This document shows, piece after piece, positions 9,890-21,801 of a stretch of 64,000 bases of DNA (within the stretch, counting starts at the first letter, position 1; every line of letters starts with the position of its first letter). A program made the translations under genes and the position numbers. This stretch comes from Sporobolomyces roseus (taxonomy: Eukaryota > Basidiomycota > Microbotryomycetes > Sporidiobolales > Sporidiobolaceae): positions 310,001 to 374,000 of the forward strand of contig JADILM010000009.1 in the NCBI GenBank assembly GCA_016617785.1, written 5' to 3'. The notes below the pieces were generated by a model. That model did no database searches, was not told where the DNA came from, and worked only from the letters and a program-made list of their open reading frames with translations.

Positions 9890-12800
9890 TTATTCCCCAT
9901 CCCTCTCTCCTCCACTCACACTCGTGCCCCTCTCTCGTTCGCCAGCCTTTCCCGCGACGGCCGACCAAACAGAATTCGCAAACCTACTCCCATATCCCGA
10001 CGAACTCGCAGAAATAGTTCGACCTCGACTAGCAGTTTTCCCTTTCTCTACTTTCACCTTGACCCTTTCTGATCCATTCAACGATGAGATTGGTTTGTTG
10101 GCACTCGAGGAAGAGGTTGATGAGGGAGACGAGGAAGGAGTAGAAGAGGAAAGAGGTTTCTCGACTCCTCCGTTCTTGAGGGGTTTGAGGGTTGAGCTAG
10201 TCGCGCTCGATGATTTGGAGTCCCGAGAAGAAGAGCGTTTTGTCCAATTAGTGATATTGATTGGTTGATCTGAAACCTTGATCGTAGAAGATGAAGCGAG
10301 AGAAGAGGATCTTGAACGAGTCGAAGATGCTGAAGTGTCGACGTCGTCTCGAACCGGAAGTGAATCTATCGATGTCTCCGGAGTGGTCGATGGATCAGAC
10401 GAATTAGACTCGGTAGATCCACTTGAAGAGTGACCTTCGGATCCACCTTGCTCGTTCAGATCTATCATCCCCTCCTCCGTTGCTTCCTCTTCCTCCTCCG
10501 GATCTGGTACCGTTTCTCGAGTGTCGCCAACTTGGTCTGGGTCGATAAAGAGGGGGTACAAAGATGCTTCGCGGTATTCTCGACTCCATTCTCCATATGA
10601 TAAGCTAAGAACGAGTGTCTTGAGGTTCGGTAACGTATTCCTCAAGTCGAGAACCGTCAGATTCTGACTGTACATGAGCTATTGTCCAGTCACGTCGTCA
10701 GCTAAACGTATTCGACAGGGGTAGAAAGGAGTTTCAACTCACTTGTTCGATATTCTTATTCAATAAGAACACCCCATAATCGAACCTATACTGATCGACT
10801 CCTTTCCCATACAACGGGAAAGCTCGAGGTCCTTTCATCATGCTGATCTCATCCTTTACTACACTTCGGCTCCCTCTCCAAATGATCGGATAACAGAGAG
10901 GCACACTGAGATAGGCGGCGAGGAACAGGGTCAGGTGTGCTGCATACCCAAGGGCGGACGAGAGCAGATCATCAGAGTATGATGGAGGGTAGGTCGAGTT
11001 GGGGAGGGCGAGAGAATGGATCGAGAAAAGTAGGGGAGGTGGAGATGGGTTTGAGGGAGAAGGAAGGACGGGCTCGATCGGGAAGAGGTGGGATATGAGT
11101 GTAACGATGTGGGTACGTCGAGAGAGACTTGTGGATTGTAGTGAAGCGATGGTTCGACTGTACGAGGAATGCTTCCACTCAGTAAGCTGAACAAAAACTG
11201 AGAGCAACGAACGACGTACTCTTTCTCGTCCAACTCCTCACTCAGCTCTTTGAGCGCTCCTCGATTCCTCTCATCCATCTCTCTGACCATTCTCAACCTA
11301 TCCTTTCTCTTCTCCACCCTCTCCCTTCTTCCTTCCAATTCCCCTCGCAACTCGTCAACTTCCTCCCTCACCGCTTCCCCTACCCCATCCAAATCTCCAA
11401 CCCTATCTCTCCTCTCTTCTCTGTCCCTTCTTAATTCCTCCACTCCGTCTCCAACCTCCTCCCTCAAACGTCCTTCAACCTCCCTCTTCTCCCTTCTCAC
11501 TAAGTCAATCTCTTTCTCCCCGACCCAGAGTCGCTCAATAACTGATAATCGAGCTAAATCAACCATTCTAGTTTCCCTTTTACTCCTCTCGACAAATTCA
11601 ATCCTCTTCCTCTTGTCCTCCTCAATCTTCAACCTCTCTTTCCTCGCCCAACTTCTCGAGTTCCCACTCCCACTCCTACTCCTCCCAGTTAGACCGCGCC
11701 GTGAAACTTGATTAGTCGAATCTAATCCAGGATCTGAATTATTCCCCCCACCTCCTCCTCCAACGTCTGAATCTTGATCTGAATCCGTTTCGGAACAACT
11801 ACAATTCTGTTCGTCGTCTGACATACTAGTTCTCAGGAGATCACGACGACGAGAAAGAGTTCTTCGACGATGAAGGAGGTGTAAGGGGGCAGTGAAGTAT
11901 TCGAGGTCTGTCGAGAGGGTTGAATTCGAAGATGCGGGCAAAGCAGAAGAAGAAGTGAAGGGAAAAGGTGAAGGAGGTGGTTCGAGTGCTAGGAGTATTG
12001 TGTTTGGTGGGAGGGAGGGAAAAGAAGCGGGCTACAGTACCGATTTGGTGGAGTCTGTGCTGCTATTAGCTCACAGTCTGTGCAGAGAGATACGAGGAAG
12101 GATCTAGACGTACATTTCGACCTAAACTGACTAGTCCCGATAACTCGACATCCCATTCAGTTAGAACTTTCCATCCTGCTTCTGCATCATCATCGTCATC
12201 ATCTTCCTTTGTTGCCTTCTCCTTTCCTTTCCCTCGTTCTCTCTCTCTTTGTCTCTCCGATCTTCTAGGTCTCCCAAACACTTTGATTCGAATCCGCTCC
12301 TCCCTCAACCCCTCCCAGCTGTTCAAGCTTTCATCATCCGGCAGCGGCAGTGTCGAGTCGTTCGTCGATGGGCGAGGTAACAGAAACTCTGATTGATCGA
12401 CATGAAATGTCGGATTAACCTGTTCGACTGCCGGTTGAGAGACGAAGAAAGGATATTGAGGTTCAAGATTCAGAGGAGGAGGAGGGAGGGTCGAAGTGGT
12501 AGGTACAATACTTGACGAAACTGTTCTCCTTCTCAAAGCTGTGCGGGATGGGAAAGATTTGATCGAACTTGAAGAATCACTCCTTTTTAGTGAAGATCGA
12601 GGAAAGATTCCCCCTCCAACTCCTCCTCCTCCTCCTCCTCCGTTTAATCCAGAAATCGTGTTTCCCCTTCTCCGCCTACCCAAACTTGTCATCGAATCTT
12701 GATCGGCAGTAGTCGAGGAGGAAGGGATGATTTCGATCGAAATGAAACTGTCGAGTAATCTTCGTTTTAAAGCTTCATTCCTTCTTTTGGTTTCCCTTGC

Positions 12801-13701
12801 TGCGAATTGACTGGAGGATGGAGGTCGAGATCTCGCGAGAGAAGAAGAGGAAGAAGGGGACGCAGGTCGAGGAGGTAGTTTAGGAGCTTGTCGGATCGTA
12901 GAAGAGGAAGCGGTGGTTCCATTTGAATTGATCGATGCTCTCGAAGTCGACCGAGCTCTCAACGAGGTTTCCGGTGAGGTAGAAGCTGAAGGGAATGGGA
13001 AGGAATTAGTGGAAGAATTGGATAAGGTGGGTAGTAATGGTTGGGTTTGAGGTAATTCAGTTCCTTCTGAATAATCTTCGTCTTGTCCCTCCTCCTCTCC
13101 TTCTTCCTCCTTGATTTTTTGTGCCCTCGTCAACAATGTCCCAGCTGAACTAGATCTCCGTGGTCGAGTCCTAACGGTCTTTCCAGAATCTAAAACCAAT
13201 TCCCTCCCCTCTCTTTCACTCGAATCATTGGGGAGATTGCTACTCCAAGAAGCGCTACTTCCTGCTCGTCTCCGTCCAGTATGAGCTTTCCCTTTCCCTT
13301 TCCCAGTTGAGGAGCTGAGTGAGAGGGGCTCGGTAGGTTCGTTACTGTGGACATTTTGAATTGAAGTCGAGGAAGCTGCGGTCGAAACGAAGAGAGAGTC
13401 GAGGGTTGGGTCGAGAGTGAGATTTCGGACTAGGATAGAGTGAAGGTGTCGAACTCGTCGCTAATGAGAGGGGAAGGGAGGAGGGAGAGAGGGAAGGTGT
13501 GTGGGGGAGAAAGAAAGAAAGAAAGAGGAGAGAAGGGAGAAGGGAGAGAGCGAGAAAGGCATGAAGGGATCAGCGGACACTTCAAGTACAGATTCCAGAG
13601 TACGATATACTCACTTGATCAGATTGTAGCGTGTCATCAAGATTTGTAGATGAATTGAGGTTCCAGGCGGATGAGGAACTGTCGCTACGGGTTAGAACCA
13701 T
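9890..13701 (-). CDS. VPS38: UVRAG/Vps38-like subunit of the class III PI3-kinase complex
   Basis: UVRAG/Vps38 defines the endosomal Vps34-Vps15-Beclin complex II, which makes PI3P for endosome sorting and autophagy. Exons: 13701-13615, 13427-12114, 12031-11220, 11157-10743, 10678-9890; phases close to 1138 residues. After a long Ser-rich N-terminus, a C2-like segment includes WKVLTEWDVELSGLVSLGRN and LPPNTILLALE, split by an intron. A charged coiled coil follows at about residues 610-735. The signature C-terminal domain contains SSALGYAAHLTLFLAAYLSV, FPLYGKG, YRFDYGVFLLNKNIEQ and VLDLRNTLPNLKTLVL. The final 200 residues are acidic and Ser-rich. The first exon (29 codons, ATG 13701) is inferred because the second exon has no in-frame ATG and the phases match. 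Confidence 0.85.
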
Positions 13702-13973
13702 CGGAGTTTGACTTTTACCAGTCTGTAGGTTATCCGAGCTAGCTCTTGTGTGCTTCAGGTGTCGGTTTGAGCGTATTGTTGGTTGATGCAAAAGTCGAAA
13801 ACGTAGCCGCCCATTTTGACCTCTCTCTCGCTCCTACCCATCACTTGTTCCACTATACCACCTCGAGAGACCTTCTAGAGTAGACTACGAACTCACGTCG
13901 ACCATCAAGCCCGACCACTGCAGCTCCCACGCTGCTCCCACTTCTTCCCCTCAACTTTCCAACTCCAGTAGAG
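13702..13973. promoter_or_regulatory. divergent promoter region
   Basis: 272 bases separate the start codons of the UVRAG-like gene (left) and the Gly-rich protein gene (right), so both promoters must lie here. No specific element was identified. Confidence 0.4.
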
Positions 13974-15259
13974 ATGTCAGCTACCACAGAAGCTCTCGAA
14001 GCTTCCTACAAGGTGCGTTTACCTCTTCATGAGTCTCTAGTCATATGTCTGATTCGAGGAGAGTATCGCCGCACAGGCTACTCGTTTACAACTTTCAAGG
14101 ATCCTCGCATTCCGAGCCCGCCTGCACGAACACGGTGCATCGACCTACGCTACCCAAGTTCCACAAACCATGATCCTCCCCTTGAAAAGCGAGATGGACA
14201 AGTTTGACAAGATCTGCGAGGAATTGGAGGGAAGAGTCGTGAGTTAGCTCTCCTTCAGCTGTTCTTCCTCCATTGCAAGCTGAGAAAAGCGTACGGTCAC
14301 AGATGAGAGCCATTGCTACGCTCGAACGAGATGCACGAAAACCTTCCAACGCAAAACCGATCAAATCCGAAACGATAGACACGAAAACCTCTCTTCCATC
14401 CACCACTTCCTCGGCTCTCCCTCCCGAGATCACGTCAGAACCCCAACAATCCAGACCCGAAACGATTACATTGGATGATGACCCCTCCTCCGACGATCCT
14501 TCCTCTTTACCTCCTCCCCAATCAATCGAGTTGGACCTAACCCTCTCCCCAACTCCACCACCTCCCTCCACTTCAGATCCACTCCCATTCGCTCTCCCTC
14601 CATCATCAGAATCCCAATCCTCCTCGACTTCCTCCTCGACCGTAATCCCCACTCTGAACCCTTCCTCGAATTTATCAGCAGGAGCAGATGACCTCAACGC
14701 CCTCTTATCCTCCTTGAACATGCCACCATTCGATCCAAACGCGAATTCAAACTTGAACTTCCTTGCACAGGGAGGAGTCACCGGGGGACAAACGACTGAA
14801 GAAGCACTGGCTGCTCTCCTTGGTACAACCATGACTGGAGGAGGAGGATCATCAGCTAGTCTCGGGTTCGGATTCCCTCAGACTTCAATTGCGGGAACGA
14901 CAGGAGGAGTAGGAACAGGAACAGGAACAGGAGGGGAGGATGATAATTTGACTGGTTTCGATTTCTCTTCCATCTCTGGACTCTCGAGTTCCTTACCTCC
15001 CTCTTCATCCTCTTATCCCGTCACCGCTTCAATCGAACCTCAACAGAACCTAGGAGGCGGGTTCGATTTCAGTAAATTCGATGCGAGTAATGGAGGGAAT
15101 GGGTTGGGAGGAATCGATTTTAGTGATTTAGGTGGAATGGGAGGTACGACGGGTAATGGAGGGTTCGAAACGGGATCGATGGATATGGGTGGAGTAGGAG
15201 GGAATGGTCAAATGAGTGAACAGGAGATGCAAGAGTTGTTGAAGAGTTTAGGGGGATGA
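13974..15259 (+). CDS. unrecognised protein: helical N-terminus, Gly/Ser-rich C-terminus
   Basis: Exons 13974-14012, 14077-14238 and about 14285-15259 join in frame, giving roughly 390 residues. The N-terminus (MSATTEALEASYK, ATRLQLSRILAFRARLHEHG, MDKFDKICEELEGRV, QMRAIATLERDARK) is strongly helical and looks like a coiled-coil assembly domain. Its pattern suggests a subunit of a larger nuclear complex, but I cannot name the family. The rest is disordered: Ser/Pro-rich, then Gly/Asn-rich with repeated short Phe-Asp motifs (GFDFS, GGIDFS), ending MSEQEMQELLKSLGG. The third exon's acceptor could instead be one of two nearby AGs. Confidence 0.7.
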
Positions 15260-15551
15260 AATAGAGAAATGAGTGAGTGTGAATCGATTCGGGCTCAGAA
15301 TGGAAGGGCTTCACATCAACAAGTACTTTGGTCGCTCGTCAGCATCGACGTTGCAGTGTCGACGGCTCCGGACTCGCTTCTCACACGTGCACTGAAGTCT
15401 TTTTGGACCCCTTCGAAGTTCGGTTCGGATGAGTCGGGGAGTGGGGATTCTGAGATCAAAGCAAGGCTCTCCTTTCTCCTCTCTTCCCACTCTTCTCACC
15501 CAACGCCTACTACTTCAGCTCGCCTAACACGACCGACCGATACAAGCGAAG

Positions 15552-17742
15552 ATGGAAGAAGCTTTTGAATCCGACAAGAAACGAGCTGAGCAAGAATGGG
15601 ATCGAGACAGGAAGAGGGAGTATGAGGATGACTATACCGAGTCTGAGGAGTCAGTCAGTACGAGTGGATGGAAAGGGAAAGGTCGAGAACGAGTAAGCTT
15701 TCTTTTCCGCTTTCGTTCGAACTCGAAATTGAGCTGACTATACAGCTCTGAAACGCAGACCTACTCTCCCGCTGAACGGTTCTCGACACCTTGGATCGAT
15801 GTCACTGTCTCGCCCGCGTTGTCGGAAATGTCGATAACGCCAGGAGATCAAATTGATTTTTGGCTCACTTGGAAAGAAGGGATCAATTTGGTCGGATTCG
15901 AAGCGAGACTCGTCGGGAGAAGCGAATTAGCGAATGTGAGTCAGCTACTCGTAGTCTTTTCTCTATAGTATGGCAGACGACTGACCCTGTTTCGACGAAT
16001 TGATAGGGTTCGAAACACGAATTCCTTTCGATTCCTTCAGTCCCACCTGAATTCGACTCGTCTCTCCTCTTCTCGCTCACCCACGATTTGCCATCTCCAT
16101 CGACCCCCCGTACCTTCTGCATCTTCATGTTGTTCCATCATACCTGCGGTTGCAGCGTTTCTCGATTGACTGGAGCTGCAGAATGGATCCCTCTTGCACC
16201 TTCCTGGAGTTCGCTCGGGAACAAGATCGAGTACGTGATTGAGCTCGTAGGGAGAGTGGAAGGTGGTAAGAAGGATAAGAAAGGCAAAGGGAAATGGAAA
16301 ATGTTTTCAGGCAAGCCTCAGAAAGAACGGTACGTTCTTTCGCTTCACTTTCTTCTGTCGATATAAGAGCTGAGTCATCGATATGTTCACAAGCTTTGAG
16401 ATTCCTCTCACTCTGAATACCGACTGCATGTACGCTCTCGGACCCTCACCTCCTCCCCTCGCTCCGGAACGTTTCTATCGTACTCAACCGATCTCGCAAG
16501 AGAGCGACTACGGACGAGAGCGAACAATACTGATCGATCTACCGACACCTCTCGACGTCGGGTTCACTGCGCGGGCAGAATCAGCGAAAGTGCGTCGAAT
16601 TTCTCGCATGAACGTTTCGAACTCAAGCTAACAATCTCTTTCGACACAGCTGGACCTCGAAATGACTACCTCTCCGACCTATAAAGGCTCTCCTACTCTG
16701 GAGCCCTCATTCCGCTATTCACTCGTCGTTTCTCTCGGTCGACATCATCCCACTTCCATTCCTCTCCTCCTCGTTTCGCTCAAACAAACCGCCATACACG
16801 CTCATTTCGTCCTTCACAAATCCACCACCATTCTACCGTCTCCTTCGACCTCAAGGACAACAGGCAAAGAAAGTGTTCAACAACCTATGTGGATCGCTCA
16901 TCGAGACAAACGTAAATCGAATCCGACAGACGCAGGTCGACAAACAGCTCTCGAACCTGGAACGGTCGATGGAGAGTTCGAGTTGTACCGCAAGAAGGGG
17001 GAGAAGGTAGAGATGGATGGTCAGGAAGAACTGTTTGTCAAGTTTGAGGGAGAGTTTGTGGTCGATATTTGGGCTTTGGCGCGCGGAGAGGATCGTCGTC
17101 TCGTTCCGATCAGGACTTGTCAATTGGAGATTACGTACGTCTCGTCTACTCGACTCGATCTCAGAAGTACTGACGAGCTGAGTCGACAGATACGACTTGA
17201 CGACAACGATTCGATTTGGACCCAATTTCTCTTCGTCGATTCAGCTCAAATCGACAAACCTTCCCTTTCATCTCGAAGCTCGCAACATCCCTCTCGTGGA
17301 CTCTTCCTCAACTTTCGTCGTCCCTGCTGCTTCGTCAGGCAAAAACTCTACCCTCGATAAGCCATCTCGAATCGCCCATCTCAAATCTTCCTCGATTTCG
17401 AACTCCCAACAAGGTCCAGCTTCAATCTCTCGACTCGAGATCGACGACAACCTACCTGTTTACGTGCCTCCTTCTTCCTCGACCTCAACTCTCTCATCGG
17501 CAGCGGAAGAGAAGCGACAACTCGCCATTTCAAGCGAAAACGACGAGAACCCATCGACCTCGACTTCGACAAATCTCCCTCCGGCGTACATCGACTCAAA
17601 CAATCCATCGTCTCTCACGCTTTCGACTCTTGCTATCGATGAAGAAGTTCCAGAAGAACCGCCGAGTTGGGAAGAAGCAGTCAGAGAGGAAGCGATAGAA
17701 GAATGGGTCGCAGCGAACGCGTGTCTAGGAGAAGGAACGTGA
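15552..17742 (+). CDS. arrestin-like protein with a PPxY motif
   Basis: Exons 15552-15692, 15759-15935, 16007-16329, 16394-16589, 16650-17134 and 17190-17742 close in phase to about 624 residues. The core is all-beta in appearance: WIDVTVSPALSEMSITPGDQ, NLVGFEARLVGRS, GNKIEYVIELVGRV, YALGPSPPPLAPERFYR, SFRYSLVVSLGRH and TYDLTTTIRFGPN. These resemble the paired arrestin N and C sandwiches of fungal alpha-arrestins. The disordered tail holds NLPPAYID, a PPxY motif as used to bind Nedd4/Rsp5 ubiquitin ligases, and ends in an acidic EEPPSWEEAVREEAIEE stretch. The expected role is adapting a membrane protein for ubiquitylation. The family assignment rests on pattern only. Confidence 0.6.
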
Positions 17743-17960
17743 TTACAGATGATGGAGACGAGGGAGAAGCTAAGTTCGTGAAGATCGTGAGTGTCGTGAG
17801 GGTCGTGGAAGTAAAGATGGAGAACGAGAATTAAAGTAATTTTGGTACCGATAACAAGGAGAACGATAGAAAAAAGTGAAGAGGGCGAAGGTGGTCACTA
17901 GTCGATTGGACGGGGGAAGGGAAAGTGAACTCGAGACGAAAGCTAGACCTGTTCTGCTGA

Positions 17961-19494
17961 TCACCTTCGTCGCTGCGTTTTCTCTCGCAACTTCTTTTGC
18001 TCCGCTCCGTAATCCTCGAGATCTTCCAATCTCTCTTCGTCTTGACGTTTCATGCGCTTCAAAATCCTCTCCTGGTCCTCAGCCTTCAGCTTGCTCATAG
18101 CCTCGATATTTTGCCGTTGCTTCTCGAGAGCTTTCTGATCCGCCTCGTTTTCCTGAAGGGCGATCCAATCTGATCGCCTCGCTTTGTCTTTCGCCAACGC
18201 TCTGGCAGTGTATTGCGCGGCGATGTCGATTGATTCGTCTGCGAGCGGGCGCTGCAAGAAAGACGGAAAGTGAAGAAACACAAGAGAAGATCAGCTTGAT
18301 TCTATTGTTCGAAAACAGGAAACCAAGGGCTTACGCTCTTCAACCGGGTCCCCAAGTTCTTGATCTCCCTACTTGAGACAGCTTTGCCGGATCCTTTGTC
18401 CTCCTTGTGAAGCTTCTTCGGAGCTGGAGCCGGAGGCGTACCGTTGTCGCTATCCTCCTCCTCATCGGAACTTGCTGGTCGAACCCGTTTCGGAGACTTC
18501 TTGCGAGGTGACGGTCGCTTGTTCGGAGCTTTGGGAGCTTCGACGATTTCAATGTCCGAGTCCTCCTCTTCCTCCTTGGGAACAACTATCTCGACGTCGG
18601 AAGAATCCATTCCCTCTTCCTCTGCATCCGATTCGAGTTCGTCGGTTTCGTCCGATTCCTCCCTCTCCGATTGCTCGCTCTCCAATTCCTCGTCGCTCTC
18701 TTCTTGAGGCCGTGCCTTCCTCCTACTCACTTTCTTGGCCTTGTTTTGAGGCTTTTGATTTTGTGGTTGAGGTTGAGGGGGAATTTGAGCGACGGGACCT
18801 GATCGAGCATCGGTGATAGCCTTGAGTAGCTCCTATAAACAGAGACATACATTTCAATAGGCGTACAGCTGTAAAGGAACGTGATACCTTACGGTATGGG
18901 CAAGCTCGCTCTTCGCAAAGAAAAAAACTCCCTTTGGATACTGTACTTGGAGTTGCTGAGCAAATACGAAATCTTCCGGCGTGTAATTTTTCACATGACG
19001 TGCGACTCCAGAGCCAGCGGCGTATCCAGCGTACTGTGAGGTGTATACGAGTTAGCGATGAGCGTGCGGGAAGCGCTTCAAGGATGACTCGCCGACATAT
19101 AATTTCTCTGCACGTAATTCAAGGTCAGCTACGCGATACAAGACAGCGATACAGGGCTCTACAACTCACGAAGGTTCTCAACTTGGCCGGTAGGCCTTTG
19201 CCCCGATCTTTTGAGCCCAAAGTATCATAATGTTTGGTCTCCGTAAGCACCAGAACCACCGCGTCAACCTCCTTGGATCTGTTAGGAACAGAAATGAGTT
19301 TTGCTGATCCTTTGGAGATGATGCTGCGCAGAATCTTTTGACGTATTAGCTCACTATTCTGAAAGAGGACGAACGCAACAAACTTGCCTGGCGACCTCTG
19401 TTATCGTATTCGCTGCGACCACTGTCCTCCACCCTCCCTGCTTAGTCCTCCTATCCTCCTCCTTCTTATCGGTAGTCAACCACTCCGGATCCAT
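17961..19494 (-). CDS. unknown acidic coiled-coil protein, copy A
   Basis: Not recognised. ATG at 19494 (MDPEWLTTDKKEEDRR). The conserved part has two blocks: VVLVLTETKHYDTLG with RGKGLPAKLRTF, then YAGYAAGSGVARH with NYTPEDFVFAQQLQ, YPKGVFFFAKSELAHT. A Ser/Glu-rich acidic middle with SPRKKSPKRVRP and a long charged coiled coil (ending EDYGAEQKKLREKTQRRR) follow. Clear exon edges: 19033-18893 and the donor after LGTRLKS near 18334, with an acceptor near 18252. The intron at 19034-19092 appears to be GC-AG (GCGAGT). Copy B at 42.9-44.5 kb shares both blocks and the intron positions. The acidic and basic tracts suggest a nuclear protein. The first intron is not resolved. Confidence 0.75.
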
Positions 19495-20052
19495 TTTGGC
19501 CCTTTTGACTGTTTGTGATTACTGTGTTGATGAGATTGATGCAGTTCGCGGAGAATTGACGAGACCGTGATAGAGTCGAATTGAAGATGACTGTGGGTGT
19601 TGCTTGCAGAGAAGAAGAAGAAGTTCGCAGGAGAGCGCAGAGAGGAGAGGGGGGGAGAGCAAGAGAGAAGAAGCGCGCTCTGAACAGAAAAGCAAAATAC
19701 TCCAAGTTTCGAAGTCGAATTTTGTCGGGTCGAGAAGGAATGTTCGTGTCGCCCTTCGGAACGTATCGGAGGTAGTTTCGCAAGACTTGACATGCTTGAA
19801 GTCCACTGGAATCGGTTGACTTTGATGAGGAACGGTGGTAAACGAAGCAACCGAACAAGCAGCACAAACGAAGCGGAACTGCCCGAGCTACTCAGCAATT
19901 CCTCAGTAGAGTACGTCTCACTATGTCTAGAGCCTGCAGAGCGCTTAGGCGGAATTGTCGGTGAATTGTCTGAAGTAGAAAAGTTTCTGTCAACCTTAAG
20001 CTTCTCCATCTCACTCCACTCCAGCCAAACTACAGGACAGACAGATAGAAGG
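19495..20052. promoter_or_regulatory. divergent promoter region, copy A / methyltransferase
   Basis: The interval separates the start of unknown copy A (left) from the Bmt6-type gene (right). A frame runs in from upstream into the methyltransferase ATG but has no family support, so I treat it as 5' UTR. The corresponding interval on the right arm (42413-42941) is of similar length but not recognisably similar in sequence. Confidence 0.35.
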
Positions 20053-21345
20053 ATGGTACAGCTAAACAACACCTTCAAGCAACTAGCTGTGTGAGTTCCC
20101 CTCGCTCTCCACATCTCGAATCAGTTTTCCTAATCTTGATCTCTCTCCAGCCGAGACGATACTTCAACGCGTACGAAAGGACCACAAACCACCAAAACGA
20201 ACAAGTCATCCACTGCGCTATCCTCCAACCCTACCTCCGCTCTCTCCTCATCGACCACTCAGCTTCTAACCGTTCTCTCCCAACTCACTTCCCACTTACG
20301 CCGTTCGAATCGATTCACCCCTAATCTGCAACATGTCAAGTCACTATTGTACAACAAAGAGTACCTAGCTGCATTTGGGACAGAAGGAGAAGAGGGAGAG
20401 AATTGGAGGGAGGTTTATTTCGCTCGTTGGACTCCGGCTAGGAGTGTCTTGTATGAGCGAGCATTCAGAGAGTTGGATGTTGGAGCGATCTTGGGGTGGG
20501 AGACGGATGTGAAGGAACAGGAAGCGAGAGATGTAACGGCGGAAAGGCGAAGAAGGGAAATGAAGAAGAAGGAAGAGGAAGCATCGAAAGAGGAGGAGAA
20601 ACCCGTCGAGATGAAAGCGGAAGTAGAAGATTACGAGGTGATCATGATTGGTGCAGGAGCAGGAGCGGAGATTATCGCTTTAGGCTGTATCTTAGGCAGC
20701 GCGAACGATGAGATCTCGGAAGAATCAAGGCCAAAGATCAAGATTCAAGCTATCGATCAAGGGAGCTGGGGAGAACTTGTACGAAAGATGGATGAAGGGA
20801 TGAAGGAGGAATGGAAGAGTTTGACGGAGAGTAGTGAGGGAGGAAAGACGAAGATGGAACTGGAGTTCGTTCAAGGAGATCTCTTAGCCGCCTACTCTGC
20901 CGATCCCAATGCCGCCCCTTCACCTCTACCACCACTCAATCTCGATCTCTCCTCAACGACTCTCAAACTCGTCACAATCTGTTTCACCATCACTGAACTT
21001 CTCCTCCAATCTCGACCTTCGACTCTTCGCTTTCTCTCTACCCTCACCGCTTCCGCTCCCAAGAACTCTTATCTTCTGATTATCGAATCCGCTTCTCTCG
21101 CTCTCATTCCAATTGGTACAAGTGGTAGAACTTATCCTCTCGGCCAATTACTCGACCATGCTCTTTGTGGAGGAGCAGGAGGAGAAGCGAAGTGGGAAAT
21201 TGTCAAGAGTGAGGAAGGGAAATGGTTCAGGATGCCGGAAGGTGCTGAAGATGTTTACAACCGAGATGTCGAAGAGAGTGGGAAGGGAATGCATGTCAAA
21301 TTGGAGAATTCGAGGGTTGTCTTGAGGTTGTACCGCAAGTTGTAG
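20053..21345 (+). CDS. BMT6: 25S rRNA (uridine-N3)-methyltransferase, Bmt6-type (intact copy)
   Basis: Exons 20053-20090 and 20151-21345 (GTGAGT to CCAG) give 410 residues. The correct frame reads SSTTQLLTVLSQLTSHLRRS into LQHVKSLLYNKEYLAAFG; two other frames look open here but break off. SAM-binding motif I is VIMIGAGAGAEIIALGCILG. Later landmarks are LKLVTICFTITELLLQ, SYLLIIESASL, a WFRMPEG segment and the end LENSRVVLRLYRKL, which fit the Bmt6 family of nucleolar enzymes that methylate large-subunit rRNA. It is the outermost gene of the left arm of the inverted duplication and the only copy with an intact frame. Confidence 0.8.
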
Positions 21346-21801
21346 GGTGCTCGCTTAGTTATTGTACTGGCTGCATGGTGTGATGGGGAAGGGGAGTAGG
21401 TGTTTTCAAACCCGGTATTGTTGTAACAACCTCGCATCTTCGCATCTTTTCTCAGCTTTTCGATAAACTCCTTGTCCTTTTCACGACGTACTGGGCAGCG
21501 AACAGAGTGAGAGCGGACGCAGCATCATACCGAGCCTGATCAAGTCTGTCAGAAAGACGAAAGAGACACCCTTGCGAAACGATCTCGCTTGATTTGTGGG
21601 TCAGATTTCGAAAACCTCGCTTCTTCTTTCCCTCGACTTGACAATATTCAATCGCGAACATCACCCCCAATAAAACAACATATTCAGAAACCTATCAAAC
21701 AGGTCGACAGTATCACCAAAGGCAAACTCCACCCGCATCAACTCTTCATCATCTAGTTCAATCTCGAAGCACCTTTCGACATCAGGACAGGCTTCAGATC
21801 G
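21346..21801. other. 3' flank of the methyltransferase gene, duplicated
   Basis: No gene. The sequence corresponds to about 40720-41160 on the right arm in reverse, including the shared stretch near 21590-21660. This shows that flanks were copied along with the genes. Confidence 0.5.

Noticed and set aside
19792..20052. Upstream open frame continuous with the first methyltransferase exon
   Set aside because: It begins with non-ATG starts or a distant Met, has no similarity to the family, and lies in the divergent promoter; better read as 5' UTR.
20091..20324. Open frame with NAYERTTNHQNEQVIHC in the methyltransferase region
   Set aside because: It is a shadow of exon 2 in another frame; the frame that joins phase-correctly from exon 1 reads through to the SAM domain.
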